A DNA stretch of 64,000 bases from Pseudomonas sp. Irchel 3A7 (GTDB lineage: Bacteria > Pseudomonadota > Gammaproteobacteria > Pseudomonadales > Pseudomonadaceae), in the NCBI RefSeq assembly GCF_900187565.1, contig NZ_FYED01000023.1, positions 1 through 64,000 on the forward strand. Reading direction: 5' to 3'. The position numbers and the translations under genes are program-made. Positions 9,146 through 17,646 of the stretch are shown here, piece by piece. How positions within the stretch are numbered: position 1 is the stretch's first letter; each line of letters starts with the position of its first letter. The notes below the pieces were generated by a model. It was not told where the DNA came from, made no database searches, and worked only from the letters and a program-made list of their open reading frames with translations.

Positions 9146-10636
9146 TCAGAGCTTTATCAACACCGACTTCAATTCAGTGTAATGCTCGATCGCCGCATAC
9201 CCCATCTCTCTCCCGACCCCGGACATTTTGTAGCCACCGAACGGCAGCGCCGGGTCCAGGGCGCTGTGGCAGTTGACCCACACCGAACCGGACTTGATCC
9301 GTGGAATCATCCGGTGCACCGCCGCCAGGTCATTGGACCAGATGCTCGCGCCCAAGCCATAAGGGCTGTCGTTGGCCAAGCGTAGCGCTTCGGCTTCGTC
9401 ATCGAACGGAATCGCCACCAGCACCGGCCCGAAGATTTCTTCCTGCACCAGCGAATGTTTTTGATCGACGTCGACGATGACCGTCGGCTTGACGAAAAAG
9501 CCCGGCCCGAACTGCTCGCCACCGCAGGCGATGGTCGCGCCGCTTTCCCGACCTTTTTCGATGTAGCCGTAAACCCGCTCCTGTTGCCGTGCGGAGATCA
9601 AGGGGCCCATCTCGACGCTCGGGTCCAGGCCGTTGCCGAGTTTCATGGCGTTGGCGATGTCGCTGATGTCCGCCACCACATTGTCGAAATGCTTGCGTTG
9701 CACATACAGGCGCGAGCCGGCGCAGCAGACCTGGCCCTGGTTGAAGAAAATCGCGCTGGCGGCACCGGCGGCGGCGCTTGGCAGGTCGGCGTCGGCCATG
9801 ACGATGGTCGGTGATTTGCCGCCCAGTTCCAGGGTGACACGGGTCATCGAATCCATGGCGATCTTGCCGATCTGCTTGCCCACGGCGGTGGAGCCGGTGA
9901 AGGTCAGCTTGTCCACCAGCGGGTTATGGGTCAGGGCCGAACCTGCGGTGATGCCGGTGCCGGTGATCATGTTGAACACCCCTTCGGGGTAGCCCGCTTC
10001 CAGCACAAGCTCGGCGAGTTTGAGGGCGGTCAGCGGCGTTTCGTCGGCGGGTTTGAGTACCACGGTGCAACCGGTGGCCAGGGCCGGGCCGAGTTTCCAG
10101 CAGGCCAGCAGCAGCGGGAAGTTCCAGGCGACGATGGCGCCGACTACACCCACCGCTTCGCGGCGGATGAAACTGTGGAACTGGTCGTTGGGCATCAGCG
10201 GCGCCGACACATCGACCGTGGAGCCTTCGATCTTGGTTGCCCAGCCGGCCATGTAGCGCAGGAAGTCGATGGACAACTGTACGTCCATCACCTGGGCAAC
10301 GGCGGCGCTCTTGCCGTTGTTCAGGCATTCCAGCTGTGCCAGCAGCTCGGCATCGCGTTGCATCAGGTCGGCGAGTTTCCACAACAGGTTCTGCCGCTCG
10401 CGGGGGCGGGTGCGGGTCCAGGCGGAATCATCGAATGCCTGACGAGCGGCAAGCACCGCACGGTCGACATCTTCCGGCGTGGCCCGTGGCACCACGCACA
10501 GCACCTCGCCTGTGGCCGGGTTGTGCAGGCTCATGGTCTGGCCGTCGGCGGCCTCGACCCAATCGCCGCCGATGAGCATGCGCGGGGCGCGCTGGATAAA
10601 TGCCGAAGTGGCGGGAAGCAGGTTAGGGAGCGACAT
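9146..10636 (-). CDS. peaE: Phenylacetaldehyde-type aldehyde dehydrogenase
   Basis: This 496-residue NAD-dependent aldehyde dehydrogenase carries the general-base Glu in VTLELGGKSP and the catalytic Cys in NQGQVCCAGSR. It most resembles the phenylacetaldehyde dehydrogenases (FeaB/StyD/PeaE). It would oxidise the aldehyde released by amine dehydrogenase in the periplasm. The reading frame is open as far as 10732, but MSLPNLL at 10636 is the likely start. It has an AAGAGG ribosome site, lies downstream of the sigma-54 promoter, and gives the usual family length. The promoter and an upstream site shared with peaA tie the gene to the same regulon. Confidence 0.9.
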   Translation of the reverse strand: MSLPNLLPATSAFIQRAPRMLIGGDWVEAADGQTMSLHNPATGEVLCVVPRATPEDVDRAVLAARQAFDDSAWTRTRPRERQNLLWKLADLMQRDAELLAQLECLNNGKSAAVAQVMDVQLSIDFLRYMAGWATKIEGSTVDVSAPLMPNDQFHSFIRREAVGVVGAIVAWNFPLLLACWKLGPALATGCTVVLKPADETPLTALKLAELVLEAGYPEGVFNMITGTGITAGSALTHNPLVDKLTFTGSTAVGKQIGKIAMDSMTRVTLELGGKSPTIVMADADLPSAAAGAASAIFFNQGQVCCAGSRLYVQRKHFDNVVADISDIANAMKLGNGLDPSVEMGPLISARQQERVYGYIEKGRESGATIACGGEQFGPGFFVKPTVIVDVDQKHSLVQEEIFGPVLVAIPFDDEAEALRLANDSPYGLGASIWSNDLAAVHRMIPRIKSGSVWVNCHSALDPALPFGGYKMSGVGREMGYAAIEHYTELKSVLIKL

Positions 10637-10671
10637 GGCGAGGCCTCTTGTTGTTCGTGTGAACGGAGCTT

Positions 10672-10688
10672 CGCAATGGCTGTGCCAA
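10672..10688 (-). promoter_or_regulatory. Sigma-54 promoter of the aldehyde dehydrogenase gene
   Basis: Read on the minus strand, the sequence is TTGGCACAGCCATTGCG. GG (10686-10685) and GC (10674-10673) are separated by exactly 10 bases, matching the -24/-12 consensus TGGCAC-N5-TTGC. Transcription would start about 25 bases before the peaE ATG. Confidence 0.85.
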
Positions 10689-10773
10689 GTGTCCGGAAGG
10701 GCAGGTGAGCCCTTGTCTGGCGGGGGGGGCACCTAAGCCGGAGATACTCGGTGGTGCGATGCATTTGTCGCAA

Positions 10774-10789
10774 ATCGCGACAGCTGTTG
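10774..10789 (-). promoter_or_regulatory. Candidate activator binding site upstream of peaE
   Basis: On the minus strand this reads CAACAGCTGTCGCGAT. Its centre is the palindrome ACAGCTGT, extended to CRACAGCTGTYG. The same 16 bases occur before peaA at 11686-11701 in the same orientation relative to the gene. There are 87 bases between this site and the -24 GG, a normal distance for an enhancer-binding protein. Confidence 0.7.
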
Positions 10790-10912
10790 AGACGACGAAC
10801 AGCCCGCCCGTCATCTTGAGACCCCCATTGGCGAGGAATAGAATTTCTTCGTTCGGTGGGTGAAGTGAGGGATCATTTTCCCGGCATTACTTCTGGCGTA
10901 AGGGAGGCAGCG

Positions 10913-11167
10913 ATGAACCTTTCACCCCTGGAAATTCAAAGCATCATAGAGCGCAGTTTTCTACCCTCGGTATGCACCTGCAGCCTGGCGCCGGATCAGT
11001 CGCTGACGATTCGGGTCTGCGATTGCATGACCGGTCAGGTGGACCTGATCGCCACCCATGTTCCGCTGTGGAAACTGGACACCGTCCACGGGATCGCGAC
11101 GCTGGTGGCGGAAATGCGGCAACAGATCGAGGCGCACAAAGGCGTTCAGCCAACGATCTACCACTGA
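10913..11167 (+). CDS. DUF1652 domain protein
   Basis: This 84-residue protein has the pattern of the small DUF1652 family of Pseudomonas (LSPLEIQSIIERSFLP, CxC near residue 21, WKLDTVHGIATLVAEMR). Its function is unknown. The ATG at 10913 is preceded by AGGGAGG and is preferred over an in-frame start at 10856. It lies between two pea promoters but has its own orientation and no evident sigma-54 box. Confidence 0.8.
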   Translation: MNLSPLEIQSIIERSFLPSVCTCSLAPDQSLTIRVCDCMTGQVDLIATHVPLWKLDTVHGIATLVAEMRQQIEAHKGVQPTIYH

Positions 11168-11215
11168 GCCCGCGTCAGCCGCACCACGAGGGTGGTGCGG
11201 CCTGCGCCTGTCGCC

Positions 11216-11572
11216 TCATGAAGCCATTTTTCGCGAAATTTCCTCGAACGTGCTGCTATCTGCGGCAGCCAGCAACTTGCGATCATCCTTGAGCGTTGCC
11301 AGAAAAGTCACTTCGGTTTCCTTGCCCGCCAACATGAAGCCGGCGAATGCGCCGATCGGCCCGAGCAGCATGGCACCCGCCACGCCGAAGCCGATGGCTT
11401 CCTTGATGTTGTTGATCGATTCCTCGTTGGCCACTTCCAGGTTTTTGAATTTCGACAGCGGGAGCGTAATGCCGGGCCACGGGTGCAGCGACGTTCTCAG
11501 GGTAAAAACGCCATCCCGGTAATCTCCGTCACCCTGCAGAAAGTCCCCCGCCAGGACAGTGATGCTTGCCAT
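11216..11572 (-). CDS. Conserved hypothetical protein with glycine-rich hydrophobic segment
   Basis: I do not recognise a family for this 118-residue protein. Residues about 62-84 form a glycine-spaced hydrophobic stretch (GFGVAGAMLLGPIGAFAGFM), like a glycine zipper that could insert in a membrane. The rest looks soluble, with an acidic C-terminal helix. The ATG at 11572 has a strong site (GGAAGGGG, 8 bases upstream); the frame stays open to 11635 but without a better start. It is divergent from peaA, so its promoter shares the region holding the peaA activator site. Confidence 0.7.
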   Translation of the reverse strand: MASITVLAGDFLQGDGDYRDGVFTLRTSLHPWPGITLPLSKFKNLEVANEESINNIKEAIGFGVAGAMLLGPIGAFAGFMLAGKETEVTFLATLKDDRKLLAAADSSTFEEISRKMAS

Positions 11573-11685
11573 TTTTTTTCCCCTTCCTGGCAATCGGTGA
11601 ACAACCATTTCGCGCTTGCCGCTGCCGGTCGTCAATGGCCGGCCGATGAGCTGTTGCGGCAGGACATCTATGCTGTCTCAGACTG

Positions 11686-11701
11686 CAACAGCTGTCGCGA
11701 T
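11686..11701 (+). promoter_or_regulatory. Candidate activator binding site upstream of peaA
   Basis: CAACAGCTGTCGCGAT is identical over 16 bases to the site before peaE. There are 85 bases between it and the GG of the candidate -24 element, against 87 at peaE. GTCTCA also lies just upstream of both copies. Confidence 0.7.
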
Positions 11702-11785
11702 ATTAGACGCCAGTGAGTGCGTCCAGGCATGGCTTTGTGCAGTCAAATCAACGCAAGTGATTGATTAAAAAGCTTATCGCCAAGC

Positions 11786-11800
11786 TGGCACGCTCCGTGT
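11786..11800 (+). promoter_or_regulatory. Probable sigma-54 promoter of the peaA operon
   Basis: The sequence TGGCACGCTCCGTGT has a perfect -24 half (TGGCACG). At the correct 10-base spacing the -12 half has GT instead of GC, so it is weaker than the peaE promoter. The near-equal distance to the shared upstream site supports it. The remaining sequence from 11573 to 11914 shows no other clear element. Confidence 0.6.
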
Positions 11801-11914
11801 ATTGCTCATCGCAGACGTTTCTCTTGCCTCCGTCAGCGGATCAACGCCGACGGCAGAAACCAAAAAAACGATAAGCCACAAAAATAAGAAAGCACCGTGC
11901 GAGGTTCGACGTTG

Positions 11915-13495
11915 ATGAAGAGAAAACTCCGATCAGGCATGAGCGCCAGCCTGCTGGCCGTAGCGGCTTGCGTAGCGTTGCATTCGCCTCCCAGCCTGGC
12001 AGCCCGCGATGCCCAGACCATCCTCCAGCAAACTTGCCAGGGCTGTCACACCCCTAAAGCCGATAACGCCCTGAGCCGCATCAGCCACCAGCGCAAGACG
12101 CCGGAAGGCTGGCTGATGAGCATCGCCCGCATGCAGACCATGCACGGTTTGCAGATCAGCGACGAAGACCGGCGGACGCTGGTCAAGTACCTGGCCGACA
12201 CCCAGGGCCTGGCGCCGAGCGAGACCGACGGCGTGCGCTACGCCATGGAGCGTCGTCTGAACACCGTCGAGCAGTTCGACGACCAGACCAGCCAGATGTG
12301 CGGTCGCTGTCACTCCGGGGCACGGGTCGCCTTGCAACGCCGTCCGGCCCAGGAATGGGAGCGTCTGGTGAACTTCCACCTCGGCCAATGGCCGTCGCTG
12401 GAGTATCAGGCACTGTCCCGCGACCGCGACTGGTTCGATCTGGCCCGCAAAGAAATGGTGCCGTTGCTGGCCAAGCGTTATCCGCTGGACAATCCGGCCT
12501 GGAAAAAATGGCTGAGTACCGCGCCGAAAAGTGAGGCGCTGGTGGGGGACTGGAGCTTCAGTGGTCACCTGCCGGGCAAAGGTGAGCTGGCTGGTGTGAT
12601 GAGCGTGAGCGCTGACGGCAGCGACACCTTCAAGGTCAGCGTCAAGGGCCAATACGCCGACGGCACGCCGTTCAACGGTGATGGCAGCGCGATTCTCTAC
12701 ACAGGTTACGAATGGCGCGGCAACGTCAGCATCGACGGCGTGACCATGCGCCAGGTGTTCGCCGCCCAGGGCAACGCCATGCAGGGGCGCATGTTCGAGG
12801 CCGAGCATGATGAGCGAGGTCTGGATTTTGTCGCAGCCAAACAAGGTTCCAGCCGTTTGTTGGCCGTTCAACCAGGTTATCTGAAGGCGGGCTCCGAAAC
12901 CGAAGTCACCCTGATCGGCAGCGGCCTGACCGGCAAGCCGAACTTCGGCAAAGGCGTTGAAGTGGTTGAAATCGTCGAGCAGAGTCCGGCGCGGATCAAG
13001 GTCAAACTCAAGGCCGCGGCCAACGCTCAGCCGGGCCTGCGCGCGGTCACCGTCGGCACGCTGAAAGGGCCGAGCCTGTCGATCTACAACAAGATCGCCT
13101 CGGTCAAGGTGGTACCGGAATTCTCGGTGGCGCGGATCGGCGAGGGCGGGGGATCGACGCCGAAAGTCCAGGGCCGCTTCGACGCCGAAGCCTGGGGCAA
13201 GGGCGCCGATGGCAAGCCGTATCGCATCGGCGTGTTCCCGGCGCAATGGAAGGTCGAAGCCTTCGACGACCGCGCCAGGGAAGACGAAGACGTCAAGTTT
13301 GCCGGCACCATGCAGGCCGACACCGGCGTGTTCACACCGGGCGACGCCGGGCCGAACCCGGCACGCAAAATGTCCACCAACAATGCCGGCAACCTCAAGG
13401 TGATCGCCGCCGTCGACGACGCAGGCAAATCCCTGACCGGCGAAGGGCACATGATCGTGACCGTACAACGCTGGAACAATCCACCCATTCCATAA
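11915..13495 (+). CDS. peaA: Quinohemoprotein amine dehydrogenase alpha subunit (di-haem)
   Basis: This 526-residue periplasmic subunit carries the two c-type haems of QHNDH, which oxidises primary amines to aldehydes and passes electrons to a small redox carrier. A Sec signal peptide covers about residues 1-30. Haem motifs are CQGCH (41-45) and CGRCH (129-133). The beta-rich C-terminal part fits the family's immunoglobulin-like domains. The chosen ATG at 11915 gives a normal signal peptide; a GTG at 11897 is in frame. It is the first gene of the peaA-peaB-qhpC-peaD operon (qhpA in Paracoccus naming). Confidence 0.95.
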   Translation: MKRKLRSGMSASLLAVAACVALHSPPSLAARDAQTILQQTCQGCHTPKADNALSRISHQRKTPEGWLMSIARMQTMHGLQISDEDRRTLVKYLADTQGLAPSETDGVRYAMERRLNTVEQFDDQTSQMCGRCHSGARVALQRRPAQEWERLVNFHLGQWPSLEYQALSRDRDWFDLARKEMVPLLAKRYPLDNPAWKKWLSTAPKSEALVGDWSFSGHLPGKGELAGVMSVSADGSDTFKVSVKGQYADGTPFNGDGSAILYTGYEWRGNVSIDGVTMRQVFAAQGNAMQGRMFEAEHDERGLDFVAAKQGSSRLLAVQPGYLKAGSETEVTLIGSGLTGKPNFGKGVEVVEIVEQSPARIKVKLKAAANAQPGLRAVTVGTLKGPSLSIYNKIASVKVVPEFSVARIGEGGGSTPKVQGRFDAEAWGKGADGKPYRIGVFPAQWKVEAFDDRAREDEDVKFAGTMQADTGVFTPGDAGPNPARKMSTNNAGNLKVIAAVDDAGKSLTGEGHMIVTVQRWNNPPIP

Positions 13496-13578
13496 GTTGT
13501 TTGATCGTTCAACGGATCCAGACACTATTCGGAATGACCGCAAGCCCCTCCAAGCGGGGCCTGCACAGGAGGTTTGCC

Positions 13579-15009
13579 ATGGGCGCTATCTTGAATCTGG
13601 TCGAACGCAACTTGCACGAAGTGCAGGTCGATGCCGACCGCATGCTGTTCCACATCCCCAGCAGTTCGCTGTTCGCCAGCGATGAACTGACGGGCACCAT
13701 CATTGATACCTTGCGCGGCCCCGGCTGTTCGTCGGACGACCTGATCCAGCGCCTGGCCGCGCGCTTCAACGGCGAAGAAGTCACCGAGACCCTGCGCGAG
13801 CTGATGGCCCTGGAGCTGGTCAGCGACGGCTCGCCGCTGACTCCGGACATCGCCACCAGGCGCGTCGAACGCACGGCAATCAATACCGTGGTGTTGAACG
13901 TCAACACCGGCTGCAACCTGAGCTGCACCTACTGCTACAAGGAGGACCTCGACAAGCCATCGGCCGGCAAGAAAATGGACGTCGAAACCGCCATCGCTTC
14001 GGTGGAAATGCTGCTCAAGGAATCACCGGAGGAAGAGCGTTTCACCGTGGTGTTTTTCGGCGGCGAACCGCTGAGCAATCGCAAGTTGATCGAGTACATG
14101 GTCGATTACTGTGAAAAGCGCTTTGCCGAGGCCGGCAAGTTCGTGGAGTTCGTCATGACCACCAACGCCACGCTGCTCACCGAAGAAACCGTGGACTATC
14201 TCAATGCCCACCGCTTCGGTTTGTCGGTGAGCATCGACGGGCCGAAGACCGTGCACGACCGCAACCGCATCACGGTGGGCGGGCAGGGCACTTACGATGT
14301 GGTGCGGCGCAAGGCCGAGATGCTGCTGTCGCGCTACAACAGTCGTCCGGTGGGTGCGCGGGTGACCTTGACCACCGGTGTCACCGACGTTGAAACCATC
14401 TGGGATCACCTGTTCAACGAACTGGGTTTTGCCGAGGTCGGTTTCGCCCCGGTGACCTCCGGCGACATCAGCAGCTTCAACCTGACCAGCGATGAACTGG
14501 TGCAGGTGTTCGCCAACATGAAGGCCCTCGGTCGACGCTACCTGGAAGCCGCGCTGGAGCACCGCAACATCGGTTTCTCCAACCTGCACCAGCTGATCAC
14601 CGACATCCACGAAGGCCACAAAAAAGCCCTGCCGTGCGGCGCGGGCCTGAAGATGCTGGCGGTGGATCACAAAGGTGAGTTGAACCTGTGCCACCGTTTT
14701 ACCGGTTCGAGCCTGCCGACCTTCGGCAACGTCCACAGCGGGGTGAAACAGATGGAGTTGAACGACTTTCTGTCTCAACGCCTGGACCGCACCAACACCG
14801 GTTGCGAAGACTGCCAGATCCGCAACCTGTGCTCCGGCGGCTGCTACCACGAAAGCTACGCCCGCTACGGCGACCCGACGCACCCGACCTACCACTACTG
14901 CGAACTGATGCGTGACTGGGTCGACTTCGGTATCGAGGTCTACACCAGGATCATGGCCCATAACCCTGCGTTCATCAGCAGCTACATCACTCCGCGCAAG
15001 GCTCACTGA
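13579..15009 (+). CDS. peaB: Radical SAM maturase for the QHNDH gamma subunit
   Basis: This 476-residue radical SAM/SPASM enzyme corresponds to QhpD. The SAM cluster motif is CNLSCTYC (Cys112, 116, 119). The C-terminal auxiliary cluster cysteines are seen in [28 protein letters not shown] and YHYCELM. In Paracoccus the enzyme makes three Cys-to-Asp/Glu thioether bonds in the gamma peptide. The ATG at 13579 follows a perfect AGGAGG. It lies 83 bases after peaA and one base before qhpC, so maturase and substrate are made together. Confidence 0.95.
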   Translation: MGAILNLVERNLHEVQVDADRMLFHIPSSSLFASDELTGTIIDTLRGPGCSSDDLIQRLAARFNGEEVTETLRELMALELVSDGSPLTPDIATRRVERTAINTVVLNVNTGCNLSCTYCYKEDLDKPSAGKKMDVETAIASVEMLLKESPEEERFTVVFFGGEPLSNRKLIEYMVDYCEKRFAEAGKFVEFVMTTNATLLTEETVDYLNAHRFGLSVSIDGPKTVHDRNRITVGGQGTYDVVRRKAEMLLSRYNSRPVGARVTLTTGVTDVETIWDHLFNELGFAEVGFAPVTSGDISSFNLTSDELVQVFANMKALGRRYLEAALEHRNIGFSNLHQLITDIHEGHKKALPCGAGLKMLAVDHKGELNLCHRFTGSSLPTFGNVHSGVKQMELNDFLSQRLDRTNTGCEDCQIRNLCSGGCYHESYARYGDPTHPTYHYCELMRDWVDFGIEVYTRIMAHNPAFISSYITPRKAH

Positions 15010-15010
15010 T

Positions 15011-15334
15011 ATGAAACATCTCAAGGCAATCAATAACAAAGCGTTGAAGCTGGATCAGGCCGCGGATGAAAACCGCATCGAAGAAGTGGTGGCGATGAGT
15101 TCCGTGGCGGGCTGCGCCTCGACCACCGACCCGGGTTGGGAAATCGACGCGTTCGGCGGTGTGTCGTCGCTGTGCCAGCCGATGGAAGCCGACTTGTACG
15201 GCTGCTCCGACCCTTGCTGGTGGCCGGCCCAGGTGCCGGACATGATGAGCACCTACCCGGACTGGAACAAGGATGCCCAGGCGTCCAACGACAACTGGCG
15301 AAACCTCGGCACTGTCTTCCCGAAAGACAAGTGA
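15011..15334 (+). CDS. qhpC: QHNDH gamma subunit precursor (CTQ-bearing cross-linked peptide)
   Basis: This 107-residue precursor carries the cysteine tryptophylquinone cofactor. By comparison with the Paracoccus protein, the first 28 residues are the leader and the mature part starts near Met29. All the cross-link residues are present: Cys35-Glu44, Cys55-Asp61 and Cys69-Asp77 for thioethers, and Cys65-Trp71 for CTQ (motif [12 protein letters not shown]). It has no signal peptide, in line with dedicated leader cleavage and ABC export. It starts one base after the maturase stop and ends 24 bases before the beta subunit. Confidence 0.95.
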   Translation: MKHLKAINNKALKLDQAADENRIEEVVAMSSVAGCASTTDPGWEIDAFGGVSSLCQPMEADLYGCSDPCWWPAQVPDMMSTYPDWNKDAQASNDNWRNLGTVFPKDK

Positions 15335-15358
15335 TTCGACAAGAAGAAGGATTCCAGC

Positions 15359-16477
15359 ATGCACAGTATCAAAGCCTGCGGCCTGGCCGCTTTCGCCGTC
15401 CTGAGCACCTGTTCGCTCACGGTTCTGGCCGATGAAAACACTGCGTTGCAAGGCGGTCACGAGTACATGGTGACCACCAATTACCCGAACAACCTGCACG
15501 TGATCGACCTGGCCACCGACACGTTGTTCAAGACCTGCAAGATGCCGGACGCCTTTGGTCCCGGCACCGTGCAGCTGTCGCCGGATCGCAAGACTGCCTA
15601 CGTGTTGAACAATCACTACGCGGATGTCTACGGCGTCGAACTGGACAGCTGCAAACAGGTGTTCCACGCCAGCATCACCCAGAAGCCGGGGGAGAAAGCC
15701 AAGTCGATGTTTGCCTTCACCGTCAGCCACGACGGCAAGGAGTTGTACACCGTCGCCAACCCGACCTTGAAGCTCAATGATCGCTACGAAGTGCAGCCGC
15801 CGCGGCTCGATGTGTACGCGACCGACGCCGGCCTGGACGCCAAACCGGTGCGCAGTTTCCCGGCGCCCCGGCAGCTGACCATCATGCAGAGCGGTGACGA
15901 CGGCACGCTGTACGTGGCGGGGGCGGACGTTTACAAGGTCAACGTGCAGACCGGCAAGTTCGACGTGCTGATCCCCAGCCGTCACTGGAAACGTGCGAAC
16001 TACAGCGCGCCGGATGTGCTCTACGTGTGGAACCAGCAGACCTGGCGCCATGACTTCTCGCTGCTTTACACCACCGCGAAGTTCAAGGACAAGAAACAGG
16101 ATCCGGCCACGGCGGAATACCTGTACGGCCTGTTCAGCGTTGACTTGAAGACCGGCAAGACCGAAACCACCGACTTCGGACCCCTGACCGAAATCTACTT
16201 CAGCGGCATGCGCTCGCCGAAAGACCCGAACCTGATGTTCGGTGTGCTCAATCGCCTGGCCAAGTACGACATCAAGGAGAAAAAGATGCTGCAGGCGGCG
16301 ACGCTTGATCATTCCTACTACTGCATTTCCTTCAACAAGGACGGCAGCAAGATCTACCTGGCCGGGACGTTCAACGATGTGGCGATCTTCGATGCCGACA
16401 GCTTGAAACAGATCGGCAGCATCAAGTTGCCGGGCGGGGATATGGCGATCACCACGGCGCAGATTTTCGTGCGGTAA
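15359..16477 (+). CDS. peaD: Quinohemoprotein amine dehydrogenase beta subunit
   Basis: This 372-residue periplasmic subunit folds as a seven-bladed propeller in known QHNDH structures. A signal peptide spans about residues 1-24 (ending SLTVLA). Repeated blade-like units such as VQLSPDRKTAYVLNN and FTVSHDGKELYTVAN are visible. The subunit forms part of the substrate pocket around the gamma subunit. An AAGAAGG ribosome site precedes the ATG. It is the last gene of the operon; a REPIN follows 9 bases after the stop. Confidence 0.94.
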   Translation: MHSIKACGLAAFAVLSTCSLTVLADENTALQGGHEYMVTTNYPNNLHVIDLATDTLFKTCKMPDAFGPGTVQLSPDRKTAYVLNNHYADVYGVELDSCKQVFHASITQKPGEKAKSMFAFTVSHDGKELYTVANPTLKLNDRYEVQPPRLDVYATDAGLDAKPVRSFPAPRQLTIMQSGDDGTLYVAGADVYKVNVQTGKFDVLIPSRHWKRANYSAPDVLYVWNQQTWRHDFSLLYTTAKFKDKKQDPATAEYLYGLFSVDLKTGKTETTDFGPLTEIYFSGMRSPKDPNLMFGVLNRLAKYDIKEKKMLQAATLDHSYYCISFNKDGSKIYLAGTFNDVAIFDADSLKQIGSIKLPGGDMAITTAQIFVR

Positions 16478-16486
16478 TTACAGACG

Positions 16487-16580
16487 CCTTCGCGAGCAGG
16501 CTCGCTCCCACATTTTGATCGCATTCTTACTGAAAGAACTCGGTCAACTGTGGGAGCGAGCCTGCTCGCGAAGAGGCCCT
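16487..16580. repeat. REPIN
   Basis: Two opposed REP palindromes with a spacer of about 40 bases lie between the convergent peaD and LprI-like genes. Confidence 0.9.
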
Positions 16581-16596
16581 GACAGACGCTAGAGAC

Positions 16597-16998
16597 TCAA
16601 ACCCCCGGCACCGGACACCCCAAATCCCCCTCCTGGCACTTCAAGTAAGTCTTGAACGTCTGCACCCGCGCCTTGGTCAGTTCCGTCACGCAATTGCTGT
16701 AGATCAGCGGATAAACACTCCCGCCTTCCACGCCCGACGCCGAAAACTTGCACTCGGCATCACGGAACGCAATCCACGAACGCTGCGCGCCCACCAGCAG
16801 TTTCTTGCTGTCAGGATTGCCCTTGAGCCGCGAAGTGATCTGCTGGTACAGCACATTCAACTCCTTGTCCGCCGCCGCGTGTTGCTGCGACGCACATTGG
16901 TTCATCGTGGCCTGGTCGGTGGCGTTGTCGCAGTCAACGGCATGGGCCATGGGGGCGAACAAAAAAGGTGCCAGAGCCAAGAGAAAGCGTGAATGCAT
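16597..16998 (-). CDS. LprI-like (DUF1311) periplasmic protein
   Basis: This 133-residue secreted protein has a signal peptide (residues 1-20, ending PMAHA). It has the lysozyme-inhibitor LprI/DUF1311 pattern: CDNATDQATMNQCA, ADKELNVLYQQI and AQRSWIAFRDAEC. Six cysteines could form disulfides. The frame is open far upstream to 17799, but that part overlaps real genes on the other strand. MHSRFLL at 16998 gives a normal signal peptide. A role in lysozyme resistance is possible but only family-based. Confidence 0.85.
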   Translation of the reverse strand: MHSRFLLALAPFLFAPMAHAVDCDNATDQATMNQCASQQHAAADKELNVLYQQITSRLKGNPDSKKLLVGAQRSWIAFRDAECKFSASGVEGGSVYPLIYSNCVTELTKARVQTFKTYLKCQEGDLGCPVPGV

Positions 16999-17157
16999 GG
17001 AAGAAACTCGCTGTGAAAGGGCAATTGAGGTGCAGTGTAGCGAAGCGAATGGCCCTGCAAAGAGCGCCCTTGCGACAACTGACACCCGATTCATACAACT
17101 TTCGCACTGGACATGTGGTCTTACAGGCCTACTGTTGTTCAGTACAGGAGGTGACGT

Positions 17158-17646
17158 ATGAAACCAGTACCCAATAGTTTTGAACGCAAAATAATGCTCA
17201 AGTCGCCGCGCTCCCATGTCTGGCGTGCATTGGTCGATGCAGAGGCGTTCGGTCAATGGTTTGGCGTTGCGCTCGAAGGCCGGCGTTTCATTGCCGGCGA
17301 GTGGACGCAGGGGCAGGTCACGTATCCCGGTTATGAACATGTGTTGTGGAATGTGCTGGTCGAGCGGGTCGAACCCCAGCAGTTGTTTTCGTTTCGCTGG
17401 CACCCCTACGCGGTGAACCCGAAGATCGACTATTCCCAGGAACCGACCACGCTGGTCAAATTCGAGCTGGCGGACTACGAGGATGGCACGCTGCTCAAGG
17501 TGTCCGAGTCGGGTTTCGCGCACATTCCAGACATACGCCAGAAGGAGGCGTATTACATGGACAGCCGTGGCTGGGAAGAGCAACTGGGCAGGCTTGAACA
17601 CTTTCTCGTCGAAAGCGCCAAGGCCCGCGAGCGTGAGAGTGACTGA
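17158..17646 (+). CDS. SRPBCC (AHSA1/START-like) domain protein
   Basis: This 162-residue protein fits the AHSA1/SRPBCC ligand-binding fold (SPRSHVWRALVDAEAFGQWF near the start, then DYEDGTLLKVSESGF). Such proteins bind small hydrophobic ligands; the ligand is unknown. The ribosome site AGGAGGTGA is almost a perfect match to the 16S tail, so strong translation is expected. Its last 8 bases overlap the following kinase-like gene, suggesting translational coupling. Confidence 0.85.
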   Translation: MKPVPNSFERKIMLKSPRSHVWRALVDAEAFGQWFGVALEGRRFIAGEWTQGQVTYPGYEHVLWNVLVERVEPQQLFSFRWHPYAVNPKIDYSQEPTTLVKFELADYEDGTLLKVSESGFAHIPDIRQKEAYYMDSRGWEEQLGRLEHFLVESAKARERESD

